The notes under the pieces are model-generated. The model ran no database searches. It had not been told where the DNA came from and was given only the letters and a program-made list of their open reading frames with translations. Of a stretch of DNA of 64,000 bases, positions 52,572-59,347 are shown one piece after another (the stretch's first letter is position 1; each line of letters starts with the position of its first letter). Source of the stretch: a virus; IMG/VR virus record IMGVR_UViG_3300022602_000024, positions 248,797 through 312,796 of that record; one strand, 5' to 3'. The position numbers and the translations under genes were made by a program.

Positions 52572-53513
52572 ATGAATATTTTTATTACTGGCATGGCAGG
52601 TATGATCGGGTTTCATACTGCCAAACATTTAACTGCATTGGGACACACAGTAACAGGCGTAGACAACTTCAATGACTATTACGAAGTCAGTTTAAAAAGA
52701 GAACGTGCACGTATCCTGCAAGACGAGCATGGAGTCGCTGTAACAGAAGCAGATATCATTACACTAGATTACGACTCTGCATTGTCAGGTGTAGATGTAA
52801 TTTTACATTTATCTGCTTATGCCAACCCACGTCACAGTTTGGAATATCCGCAACTGTACATTGACAACAACATTACTGGCACACAAAGATTGATTGAAGG
52901 TGCAGAGCGCATGGGTATACACAATGTGGTATATGCATCTAGTAGTTGTGTGATGCATGGACAAGAATTGCCTTGGAAGGAATCCGACAATCCTGGACAT
53001 CAAAACAATCCATATGGATGGACCAAACGCAGTAATGAATGTCAATTCATATACAGTAAGATCAAAAACACAATGGGTTTAAGATTCTTTACAGTATATG
53101 GACCTTATGGTCGTCCAGACATGGCCTTGTTTAACTTTACTAAAAACATTTTAAACAATGAACCAATCGATTTGTTTAATTACGGAGATATGAAGCGAGA
53201 CTTTACCTTTGTAGACGATATTGTCCAGGGTATTACCTTGGTTATAGACAACTGTGTCAAGCAAGACCATGTGCACGAAATCTACAACATTGGTTATGGT
53301 CAACAAGTCAATTTGATGGATTTTGTTAGCGAGATTGAACGTTGCTTGGAGCGGAAGGCAGTGACCAACTTGTTGCCCAAGCACCCAGCAGATGTACCAG
53401 CTACTTGGGCCGATACAACTAAGATTCAGGGTTTGGGTTATCGGGCAACTACCAGTATTACTGACGGTGTTAGCAAATTCATTGACTGGTATCGCAGTTA
53501 TTACCGGATTTAA
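52572..53513 (+). CDS. NAD-dependent sugar epimerase/dehydratase
   Basis: A 313-residue extended SDR enzyme. ITGMAGMIGFHTAKHL (4-19) binds NAD; VDNFNDYY recalls UDP-glucuronate 4-epimerases; ASSSCVMHG and Y-G-W-T-K (YxxxK) are catalytic; FFTVYGPYGRPDMAL and RDFTFVDDIV bind the sugar nucleotide. UDP-glucuronate/galacturonate epimerization is the best guess. Its stop overlaps the convergent FkbM gene by 4 bp. Confidence 0.88.
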   Translation: MNIFITGMAGMIGFHTAKHLTALGHTVTGVDNFNDYYEVSLKRERARILQDEHGVAVTEADIITLDYDSALSGVDVILHLSAYANPRHSLEYPQLYIDNNITGTQRLIEGAERMGIHNVVYASSSCVMHGQELPWKESDNPGHQNNPYGWTKRSNECQFIYSKIKNTMGLRFFTVYGPYGRPDMALFNFTKNILNNEPIDLFNYGDMKRDFTFVDDIVQGITLVIDNCVKQDHVHEIYNIGYGQQVNLMDFVSEIERCLERKAVTNLLPKHPADVPATWADTTKIQGLGYRATTSITDGVSKFIDWYRSYYRI

Positions 53514-54187
53514 TAATTAATATAACGGCTATTATGGTTAACGCCATATAGTCGTTCTTTAGTTGCGATATTGATAAACATAATATCAACTTGAACCAAC
53601 ACATGATCCCCGGTATGGATTTCTAATAAATCGCTGGGGATAAATCGTTGACTGGCCATGTATTCCAAATACTCTTGTATATTTGGTGCACCTATATTGT
53701 ATTTGCCTATAGGGCATTCTAGGTAAACTAAATCCACTGCAGGCAGTATTGTTTCTGCTCCACGTAAGATATCCAACTCAGATCCCTGTGTGTCTATCTT
53801 TATAAAGTTAGGTGCAGGCATTTCGCACTCGTTAACAATAGACTCTAGAGTTCTTGCTGGAACTGTTATTGGCGTTTTACCGTCATAGATTGGTGTATTT
53901 TCTTTGTAGTAACTGTCGCCAGTGCCGCCGTAGCCGTCAGTGGTATAATACTCAACTGAGTCTCTGCCAGGGTTACTTAATATTCCGATATAGTAAGGCA
54001 AGTTAGTTCTTTGTAGTGCAGGTTCGTGTGCAACATTGCCCTCAAACAAGTAGAAGTAACTGTTTCTTAACACGCCTGCTTTCATTGGCACGGCCCAATT
54101 GCCTTGATTGGCTCCTATGTCAAATACTGTTTCTATGCGTAACCCGTCTTGCTGAATTTGTTTGAGATAATTTTCTAATGTGTTCAC
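53510..54187 (-). CDS. FkbM-family methyltransferase
   Basis: A 225-residue SAM-dependent O-methyltransferase. VFDIGANQGNW (22-32) is motif I, YLFEGN motif II, and NFIKIDTQGSELDILRGAE (about 128-146) is the FkbM signature. Family members methylate sugars and polyketides. It overlaps the glycosyltransferase gene upstream by 4 bp. Confidence 0.92.
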   Translation of the reverse strand: MNTLENYLKQIQQDGLRIETVFDIGANQGNWAVPMKAGVLRNSYFYLFEGNVAHEPALQRTNLPYYIGILSNPGRDSVEYYTTDGYGGTGDSYYKENTPIYDGKTPITVPARTLESIVNECEMPAPNFIKIDTQGSELDILRGAETILPAVDLVYLECPIGKYNIGAPNIQEYLEYMASQRFIPSDLLEIHTGDHVLVQVDIMFINIATKERLYGVNHNSRYINY

Positions 54188-55140
54188 AAAAATACCGTTT
54201 TGAATTTATTCATAACTTGATCTGGGGCAAACTGTTCAACCCGCTTGCGCCAATCTTCTGTTGTTGCAAGATCACGTATATGTAATAATTTATCTCGAAT
54301 TGTTTCCTGAGTATAAATTAGTCCCGAGTCTTTTAACATCAGTGCATGATTTTGATCGTTGCCACCAGCCCATGACAATACTGGTTTATTCATGTATAAG
54401 GATTCAGCAACTGCCAGTCCAAAACTTTCACCATTGCTACGTGCGTGCAAGGTAGCATCACAGGTGTTAAAGAAGTTGGCTTTGCGTTGAGTATCATGAA
54501 ACTCGGGAATGTATCGAATGTTGGCATGTTCGCCCCAAGGTTGTGTTCCAGCAAATACAAACACAAAATCGTCACGTTGAGTAACGATATCTGCAATGGC
54601 CTGTTTAACAAACATCAAGTCAAAGGTCAAAAAGCCACCTATGCGTCCTATTACTGTTTGACCGGGACGGATGTTGAGTTCTTCACGTAGATCACCTGTT
54701 GGCTCAGGCAGTGTAACAATGTGTGGCACATAAGGGCGGTTATCATTATACTGAGCGTTCATTGCCGACGCTAACCACTCACTGATATAAGCATATTCAC
54801 GATACTCGGGCTTTACCTCATGACGTTGCCACACTTCGTGCATAACCACCGGGCAATTGTCAGGAATGAATCTATTGCCGTTGTACAAGAGATCTACATG
54901 TTCTCTGTCGATGATGTCTTGAAGTTCTTGGATATCATCATAAGCAATAACTGTAAACTCCTCTTGTAAGTTAGCAAGAACTTCAGGTTCTGTACCTACA
55001 TCAAGAGTCCAAGGCCTAGCACCATCATAACAAATTATGCTTTCATTGCCCAGTATCGTTTGATTGTATCGTGCATAGTCCGTGATGGCAACTGTGCTAC
55101 CACGATAGTTCAATATATCAGTTTGGAATAAGATTTTCAT
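54184..55140 (-). CDS. Glycosyltransferase family 4
   Basis: A 318-residue GT-B enzyme. IGRIGGFLTFD (about 164-174) and the donor-binding SNGESFGLAVAESLYMNKPVL (about 239-259, E-x7-E motif) are typical of GT4. It overlaps the small gene 55137-55298 and the FkbM gene by 4 bp each. Probably extends the same surface glycan as the GT17, GT34 and GT9 enzymes. Confidence 0.9.
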   Translation of the reverse strand: MKILFQTDILNYRGSTVAITDYARYNQTILGNESIICYDGARPWTLDVGTEPEVLANLQEEFTVIAYDDIQELQDIIDREHVDLLYNGNRFIPDNCPVVMHEVWQRHEVKPEYREYAYISEWLASAMNAQYNDNRPYVPHIVTLPEPTGDLREELNIRPGQTVIGRIGGFLTFDLMFVKQAIADIVTQRDDFVFVFAGTQPWGEHANIRYIPEFHDTQRKANFFNTCDATLHARSNGESFGLAVAESLYMNKPVLSWAGGNDQNHALMLKDSGLIYTQETIRDKLLHIRDLATTEDWRKRVEQFAPDQVMNKFKTVFL

Positions 55141-55298
55141 TCGACATCGTCAGCAGTGATCTTTTGCCCAAGGTATTGTTTAACTACACGAATCAATTTG
55201 CGTTCTGTGTCATAAACAAACTCTTTGGTGTCGTCTTCGGTATTGATAACCAAAATAAAACCATTTGCGGCACGACGAATTTCTAAAGTTTCAAACAT
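55137..55298 (-). CDS. Small hypothetical protein before the GT4 gene
   Basis: A 53-residue protein (MFETLEIRRAANGFIL, VYDTERKLIRVVKQYL) with a beta-beta-alpha look. ATG 55298 has AGGA 6 nt upstream; a promoter is at 55328-55356; its stop overlaps the GT4 start (ATGA). The coupling strongly supports it. Function unknown. Confidence 0.65.
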   Translation of the reverse strand: MFETLEIRRAANGFILVINTEDDTKEFVYDTERKLIRVVKQYLGQKITADDVE

Positions 55299-55327
55299 AA
55301 TTGTTCCTAAAAAGAGTTGATAGCATT

Positions 55328-55356
55328 ATAATAGCATATATTGATTTGTGTGTCAA
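55328..55356 (-). promoter_or_regulatory. Sigma70-type promoter
   Basis: Minus-strand TTGACA, 17 nt, TATTAT (overlapping a TATAAT at 20-nt spacing), 30 nt before the start at 55298. The -35 overlaps the stop of the SGNH gene. Confidence 0.6.
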
Positions 55357-56099
55357 ACGTTTGTGATACCAAAACGCCCATAATCAAAAGGCACAATTTG
55401 GTTTTCGTACTGATTGTAGTTTAACATAAGGTCTTTGGCAATATCTTTGAACATGGTGTGATACTCATCACTCATATGGCCAACACGATCCATTTGATAT
55501 GGCGTTACACCAATCAAATCACCTTCGTGTGCGCTAATAGTTTCAAATGCAAAGTCTAACAATACACCTCTAGCGAAATGTCTCTTGGCCATTTCTCGTG
55601 ATAGCTCTGTATTAGGTAAAAATATAAATCGAGTTTGGGGAAATTGGGCAGGCAAATCTAAACACCATTTGACCATTTGTTCGTAGTTGAACTGGGCCTG
55701 TGCTTGATTGTGCAGGACTTCGTAGTAAAGTCCCAGTGCTTGTATGCACTTTTCTGCTTCGCCGGGCTGAAATAAATGCCGGTCTTCTTCGTAGATAGCT
55801 CTGTTTTCGGCGTGTGCTGATAAGATCTTTTGCCATTTGGGATCATCTATGTACAAACGATTGTCCCAGGTAAAAGTAAAGAAAGCATAATCAAACTCCA
55901 CGCCGCGAGCCTGTGCTTCTTTCCATTGTGTGATAGCGTAGTATTGATTGCTACCACCCAACCCTGATGTGATTACAGGAGCATCGAGTTCTTCTAATAG
56001 GCGTTGTGCCCAGATTTTCTTTTCTGGGGGCACTCGATACGTTGGCCAACGATGCCAAACTATGTCAATATAACTGTCACCAAATAGTCCAATTTTCAT
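55353..56099 (-). CDS. SGNH/GDSL-like hydrolase-fold protein
   Basis: A 248-residue protein. LFGDSYIDIVW (4-14) is block I with the nucleophile Ser; GLGGSNQYYAI (about 46) gives the oxyanion Gly/Asn; a D/H pair near YQMDRVGHMSDEYH (about 207-220) could complete the triad. Such proteins act as esterases on acetylated glycans. It follows the candidate structured RNA, whose 3' arm ends 8-16 nt before the ATG, so its translation could depend on RNA folding. Confidence 0.75.
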   Translation of the reverse strand: MKIGLFGDSYIDIVWHRWPTYRVPPEKKIWAQRLLEELDAPVITSGLGGSNQYYAITQWKEAQARGVEFDYAFFTFTWDNRLYIDDPKWQKILSAHAENRAIYEEDRHLFQPGEAEKCIQALGLYYEVLHNQAQAQFNYEQMVKWCLDLPAQFPQTRFIFLPNTELSREMAKRHFARGVLLDFAFETISAHEGDLIGVTPYQMDRVGHMSDEYHTMFKDIAKDLMLNYNQYENQIVPFDYGRFGITNV

Positions 56100-56106
56100 T
56101 CTTGTC

Positions 56107-56385
56107 CTTGTGTACTAATAAGTTTGAGCACAATACATCTGCTTTTCGACTGTGGACCACAATGTGTGTTGGAGCGACCAACAACCACTAACTGAGCAAG
56201 CTCAGTATTGTTCATGGAATCTTAAACGTTTTCGCAGTTTTAAAATCTAATATACCCTCGGGAGTACCCGAATCCGCCTATCCAGCGCACGAGGTATGGG
56301 TTGTGAATTGCTTCACTACTGCTACTAAGCCTACCACACGTATCAGATAGTCGCCACACTTTGTGCTCAAACTTATTAATACAAG
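56107..56385 (-). ncRNA. Candidate structured non-coding RNA, about 270 nt, class unknown
   Basis: No gene fits this stretch. Its ends pair perfectly over 18 bp (TTGTGCTCAAACTTATTA at 56361-56378 with 56116-56133), extended by CTTGT/ACAAG. Inside, the minus-strand RNA has hairpins GTGAA-GCAA-TTCAC (GNRA loop), CTGAG-CTTG-CTCAG (CUUG loop), TGTTGG-TCGCT-CCAACA, TCGGG-TACT-CCCGA nested in ATACC/GGTAT, and a long-range CGACT/AGTCG. A near-consensus promoter (56389-56417) starts transcription at the 5' arm. tmRNA, RNase P and group I intron signatures were looked for and not seen. It lies next to the tRNA cluster. Confidence 0.7.
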
Positions 56386-56388
56386 CTG

Positions 56389-56417
56389 ATTATAAGTTAT
56401 TTACACACAAAAGTCAA
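56389..56417 (-). promoter_or_regulatory. Near-consensus sigma70 promoter of the structured RNA
   Basis: Minus-strand TTGACT, 17 nt, TATAAT. Predicted start is near 56382-56384, directly at the 5' arm of the RNA. It lies 18 nt after the tRNA-Ser CCA end. Confidence 0.85.
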
Positions 56418-56434
56418 GGATTTTTTAAAATAAT

Positions 56435-56522
56435 TGGCGGAAACGGTGAGATTTGAACTCACGGAACTTTTCAAGTCGCTGGTTTTCAAAACCAGAGCCA
56501 TAGACCACTCGACTACGTTTCC
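56435..56522 (-). tRNA. tRNA-Ser (UGA)
   Basis: Cloverleaf with acceptor GGAAACG/CGTTTCC, anticodon arm CTGGT-TTTGAAA-ACCAG (anticodon TGA), a long variable arm typical of Ser, T-arm GTGAG-TTCAAAT-CTCAC, G73 and an encoded CCA. Confidence 0.95.
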
Positions 56523-56523
56523 A

Positions 56524-56530
56524 ATAAATA
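56524..56530 (+). promoter_or_regulatory. T4-type late promoter box, leaderless arrangement
   Basis: Plus-strand ATAAATA followed by CTGC and ATG (56535). It abuts the 5' end of tRNA-Ser on the other strand. Confidence 0.4.
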
Positions 56531-56534
56531 CTGC

Positions 56535-56771
56535 ATGATATCCGAAGATTTAGAGTTTGCTTATAGACTTTTGTACACACAGTTGGCCAACAAACCGTAT
56601 GCGCCTGCGGCATATCATACTAATTCCAGGGATTTTGTGCCGGACCCTATACTAACGGATCCAAAGTTCATGCTAGATGAAGATTTGGTGCAACCTCCAG
56701 GAATCGAACCTGGTTCAACGGCTCTTCAGACCGCCGCTATGACCACATCAGCTAAAGTTGCAGATAAATAA
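56535..56771 (+). CDS. Small hypothetical protein overlapping tRNA-Phe in antisense
   Basis: A 78-residue frame starting 4 nt after a late promoter box. The first 50 residues (MISEDLEFAYRLLYTQLANK..., FVPDPILTDPKF) look like real protein; the last 28 are translated across the complement of tRNA-Phe. Either the gene has been extended over the tRNA or its true end has been lost. Moderate support only. Confidence 0.4.
   Translation: MISEDLEFAYRLLYTQLANKPYAPAAYHTNSRDFVPDPILTDPKFMLDEDLVQPPGIEPGSTALQTAAMTTSAKVADK
56686..56761 (-). tRNA. tRNA-Phe (GAA)
   Basis: Acceptor GCAACTT/AGGTTGC, loop CTGAAGA (anticodon GAA), T-arm CCAGG-TTCGATT-CCTGG, A73 and encoded CCA. The anticodon stem has G-U pairs but is complete. 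Confidence 0.93.
56764..56770 (+). promoter_or_regulatory. T4-type late promoter box
   Basis: Plus-strand GATAAATA, 22 nt before the LamG gene start, with AAAGGA as ribosome site; it abuts the 5' end of tRNA-Phe on the other strand. Confidence 0.5.
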
Positions 56772-56792
56772 GTTTAACTTCAAAGGATTAAT

Positions 56793-57539
56793 ATGTCTTC
56801 ACCAGGAATTACAATCGGACCAGGTATTACAATCGGCGGCGGAATAGACATCGGCGGCGGATATAACTCTTACAGCAGTGGCAACGGCAGTTTGCAGTTT
56901 TCGAATACCGGAGATGTAAAAATTACCGACAGTAATAGATTGAGTTTAAGCACAGGAAACAACTGGACCATTGAAGGTTGGTTTTATTTTAATTCTTATT
57001 CGAATCAAGACCGCTATTTTGACAAATATAACAACAGCAACAACGAATACATATTCTGGGCCGAAACTGCTGGAACACGTTCGTTTGTTACTTATTCAGC
57101 GGGTGGCGGAACTCAAAACATGGACTGTGCATTTAACAATCCTCCACTGAACACTTGGGTTCATTTGGCCTTTGTAAGATCTGGCAGCACATTCAATGTT
57201 TATCAAAACGGCACAGTGGTTGGAACTTCTACTGGAATAGTTGGTTCTGTTAATGTCAATTCTGGATCCGCATTTGAACTGGGATATAGCGGAAGCTATA
57301 ATGTCAGCAACTTTAGGATAGTGCCCGGGGTCGCAGTATATACTGGTGCATTTACGCCACCTGCTGCACCTTTAGGTGTCACTCAATCTAGTGGTACTAA
57401 TATCAGTGCAATCACTTCAGGTCAAACTGCACTATTATTGAATACTTATACTGCAACGCCTTTGTTGGATGCATCAGGTTATTATGGTAATGTACCAGTT
57501 AATGGCACAATTACCTACTCATCTGCAGCTCCATTCTAA
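56793..57539 (+). CDS. LamG-type adhesin 4 (separate from the array)
   Basis: A 248-residue protein with a repeated glycine leader (GPGITIGGGIDIGGG) and one LamG/ConA-like domain: LQFSNTGDVKI, WTIEGWFYFN, TWVHLAFVRSGSTFNVYQNG, and NVSNFRIVPGVAVYTGAFTPP. The leader resembles that of adhesin 1 (21572-22336), suggesting the same attachment point. It is a late, plus-strand gene inserted between tRNAs that are on the minus strand. A glycan-binding tail tip or decoration role is likely. Confidence 0.8.
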   Translation: MSSPGITIGPGITIGGGIDIGGGYNSYSSGNGSLQFSNTGDVKITDSNRLSLSTGNNWTIEGWFYFNSYSNQDRYFDKYNNSNNEYIFWAETAGTRSFVTYSAGGGTQNMDCAFNNPPLNTWVHLAFVRSGSTFNVYQNGTVVGTSTGIVGSVNVNSGSAFELGYSGSYNVSNFRIVPGVAVYTGAFTPPAAPLGVTQSSGTNISAITSGQTALLLNTYTATPLLDASGYYGNVPVNGTITYSSAAPF

Positions 57540-57543
57540 TATT

Positions 57544-57618
57544 TGGTCTGGCCTGCAGGAATCGAACCTACATTCGTAAGGTAGAAGCCTACTGTACTAT
57601 CCATTGTACTAAAGACAG
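57544..57618 (-). tRNA. tRNA-Arg (UCU)
   Basis: Anticodon arm GTAGG-CTTCTAC-CTTAC gives TCT, reading AGA. T-arm GTAGG-TTCGATT-CCTGC, A73, encoded CCA. The acceptor stem (CTGTCTT/AGGCCAG) has one mismatch. AGA is common in AT-rich phages and rare in many hosts. Confidence 0.9.
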
Positions 57619-57624
57619 AATGCG

Positions 57625-57711
57625 TGGTGCGGGATACCAGATTTGAACTGGTACGCTTTATTAAGCGGCGGGTTTTAAGCCCGCTGGGTCTGCCGATTCC
57701 CCCAATCCCGC
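57625..57711 (-). tRNA. tRNA-Leu (UAA)
   Basis: Acceptor GCGGGAT/ATCCCGC, anticodon arm GCGGG-CTTAAAA-CCCGC (TAA), long variable arm, T-arm ACCAG-TTCAAAT-CTGGT, A73 and encoded CCA. Confidence 0.96.
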
Positions 57712-57731
57712 AAAAAATACTTAATTAAAAG

Positions 57732-57805
57732 TGGTGCCCCACGACAGAATCGAACTGCCATCACAGGATTACAAAACCAGTGTACTACCATTGTACTAGT
57801 AGGGC
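57732..57805 (-). tRNA. tRNA-Thr (UGU)
   Basis: Acceptor GCCCTAC/GTGGGGC, D-stem GTAC/GTAC, loop TTTGTAA (TGT), T-arm GGCAG-TTCGATT-CTGTC, encoded CCA. The anticodon stem has two T-T mismatches. One nt separates it from tRNA-Gln. Confidence 0.88.
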
Positions 57806-57806
57806 T

Positions 57807-57880
57807 TGGCAGGGGAACTAGGGATCGAACCTAGAATAGCAGAATCAAAATCTGTTGTGATACCATTTCACTATTCCCCA
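57807..57880 (-). tRNA. tRNA-Gln (UUG)
   Basis: Acceptor TGGGGAA/TTCCCCT (weak first pair, as usual for Gln), loop TTTTGAT (TTG), T-arm CTAGG-TTCGATC-CCTAG, G73 and encoded CCA. Confidence 0.93.
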
Positions 57881-57887
57881 ACTAACC

Positions 57888-57963
57888 TGGTGGTAATAAG
57901 TAGAATCGAACTACTGACAGGCGGCGTATGAAGCCACTGCTCTACCAACTGAGTTAACGATCC
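57888..57963 (-). tRNA. tRNA-Met (CAU) with degenerate acceptor stem
   Basis: D-arm (ACTC...GAGC), anticodon arm GTGGC-TTCATAC-GCCGC (CAT), T-arm AGTAG-TTCGATT-CTACT, A73 and CCA are all good. The acceptor strands GGATCGT and TATTACC pair only at the first two positions. It may be a decayed gene, a recombinant of two tRNAs or one that needs repair. CAT could also be read as Ile after modification. Confidence 0.75.
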
Positions 57964-57970
57964 AAATGTG

Positions 57971-58195
57971 TTAGCGAACCTTACGAATTCCTTCAAGTCC
58001 CAACTCACCATTCTGGATTTCTAGGAGTGCAGTGACTGGTGTATGAAGATGTTCAATACGATTGCTGTGTCTGTTGTTGGCACTGATCTCACGTGCTCGT
58101 GCCGCGGCAATGATAACCAAGTTAAATCGATTGCCACCTACGTTATCCACGCATCGGTTAGTGTCAATATATGTTCCACGACTGATATAACTCAT
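57971..58195 (-). CDS. rpoZ: RNA polymerase omega subunit-like protein
   Basis: A 74-residue protein with the omega core: VGGNRFNLVIIAAARARE (19-36; bacterial omega has GNRFDLVLxAAxRARQ) and TALLEIQNGELG (55-66; omega has TVxALxEIxxG). Omega helps assemble host RNA polymerase and is where ppGpp partly binds in proteobacteria; the N-terminal MxR segment differs here. A perfect promoter precedes it and six nt-spaced tRNAs follow, so it is expected early. It may compete with host omega to alter polymerase; that is inference. Confidence 0.75.
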   Translation of the reverse strand: MSYISRGTYIDTNRCVDNVGGNRFNLVIIAAARAREISANNRHSNRIEHLHTPVTALLEIQNGELGLEGIRKVR

Positions 58196-58219
58196 AATTG
58201 CCTTTCTTTGTAAGTATGT

Positions 58220-58248
58220 ATTATAACATGTCTTTTGTTTGTTGTCAA
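58220..58248 (-). promoter_or_regulatory. Consensus sigma70 promoter of the omega-tRNA unit
   Basis: Minus-strand TTGACA, 17 nt, TATAAT, 24 nt before the omega start. No terminator is seen between omega and the tRNAs, so they should be one transcript. Confidence 0.88.
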
Positions 58249-58251
58249 CTA

Positions 58252-58848
58252 TTACATTGCAGGTCCATTTCCATTTTTACGGAAATCAACTTCACCTCCT
58301 TGTGCTTTGATGAGTTTGATAGCATCCTCAAACAAGATAGGTGCAAAGTCTGGCAACTGCTCTACACAGGCACACCAGTATCTTGGGTCAACTACCTTGG
58401 TGTTGCCCGCTTTCTTTGTCCATCCTGGCATCATAACACGATTAGCGTGCAAGTGACCATGTATGTTGGTACCAAAGCGTCCCAATGACTCAGGGTGCAA
58501 AGGGATATGACTCAAGATCATGCCCGACATCACATGGTAAGCTCGCAACTCGCGAAAGTGCTCACGATAGTCTTCGTCTCGGAAAATGTCGTGATTGCCA
58601 CGGATCAGGACTTTGTCTCCGTTTAAGCGATGCATGATTTTCAATGCTCGGCGATTGATCACAACATCGCCCAAATGGTAAACTTTGTCTGTGGGCCGAA
58701 CACGTTCGTTCCAAGCCCGAACCATGGCTTCGTCCATTTCTTCTGGATCCGTCCATGGGCGCAATTTTGTCACTCCGTCATCACGTGTGAATCTACATAC
58801 TCCGGCATGACCGAAGTGCGTATCACTGACTAAAAATACACTAGGCAT
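58252..58848 (-). CDS. Calcineurin-type metallophosphoesterase
   Basis: A 198-residue phosphoesterase. The metal ligands are present in order: D9-x-H11 (SDTHFGH), G60-D61 (HLGDVV), G84-N85-H86-D (RGNHD), H114 (SHIPLHP) and G131-H132 in NIHGHLH. Start ATG 58848 has AAGGAG upstream; a longer frame to 58920 overlaps the kinase gene in full and is not preferred. It overlaps the kinase gene by 8 bp. In bacterial Pnkp a kinase is followed by just this kind of phosphatase domain, so an end-healing role on RNA 2',3'-phosphates is proposed. Confidence 0.9.
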   Translation of the reverse strand: MPSVFLVSDTHFGHAGVCRFTRDDGVTKLRPWTDPEEMDEAMVRAWNERVRPTDKVYHLGDVVINRRALKIMHRLNGDKVLIRGNHDIFRDEDYREHFRELRAYHVMSGMILSHIPLHPESLGRFGTNIHGHLHANRVMMPGWTKKAGNTKVVDPRYWCACVEQLPDFAPILFEDAIKLIKAQGGEVDFRKNGNGPAM

Positions 58849-59314
58849 ACCATATCTCCTTAAAGCCCTCTTCTTCAGTGGGCATTTCAAAACTTGCCAA
58901 CATACCTTCCAATACTGCATCAGGAATTTCTTTACCAGGTCGGCTATCTAGTCTACGTTTTAATTCAATCCTTGATGGAGTCCCAAATACCACTGCAATT
59001 GCATAGTAGTCCGGAAGCATATTGAACTTTCTTGTACGACTAGTAACTGTAGTTGATGTTTGATCCCAAATAATGTCCCGACCAGATTCACGTGCTGCAA
59101 CAACTTCTTGTGCCATTAGTTCAACAGCAGTAGGCATATATTCATTGAATACTTCCGAATATGTTTTGCCTTGTGTAATAGCATAGGCCAGCACAAATTT
59201 GTCAGTGGATATATGCGTACAAGTATCTGCCCAGTCTTGGTTACTGACCCAGGTGCTTTTACCCGATCCAGGCACACCCACTAACACATAAAGTTTTGGT
59301 TGTTTTGTTTCCAT
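58841..59314 (-). CDS. Polynucleotide kinase-type P-loop kinase
   Basis: A 157-residue kinase. Walker A is GVPGSGKST (13-21), STDKF (36-40) has the Asp that activates the 5'-OH, and the lid holds RRLDSRPGK (120-128) and FEMPTEEEGF (142-151), typical of the AAA_33/Pnk kinase domains that phosphorylate 5'-OH ends. It lacks the phosphatase half of T4 Pnkp; the neighbouring metallophosphoesterase may replace it. A -10 box lies 5 nt before the ATG, so the mRNA should be leaderless. Confidence 0.85.
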   Translation of the reverse strand: METKQPKLYVLVGVPGSGKSTWVSNQDWADTCTHISTDKFVLAYAITQGKTYSEVFNEYMPTAVELMAQEVVAARESGRDIIWDQTSTTVTSRTRKFNMLPDYYAIAVVFGTPSRIELKRRLDSRPGKEIPDAVLEGMLASFEMPTEEEGFKEIWYA

Positions 59315-59319
59315 ACTGT

Positions 59320-59347
59320 ATTATACTATAAATCACCGTATTTGCAA
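59320..59347 (-). promoter_or_regulatory. Sigma70-type promoter, leaderless arrangement
   Basis: Minus-strand TTGCAA, 16 nt, TATAAT, then ACAGT and the kinase ATG at 59314. Confidence 0.65.

Noticed and set aside
56107-56385. tmRNA, RNase P RNA or group I intron as identity of the structured RNA
   Set aside because: No tRNA-like end or tag reading frame, no RNase P-type GAGGAAAGUC block and no group I P7 core could be found; the RNA also does not interrupt a gene.
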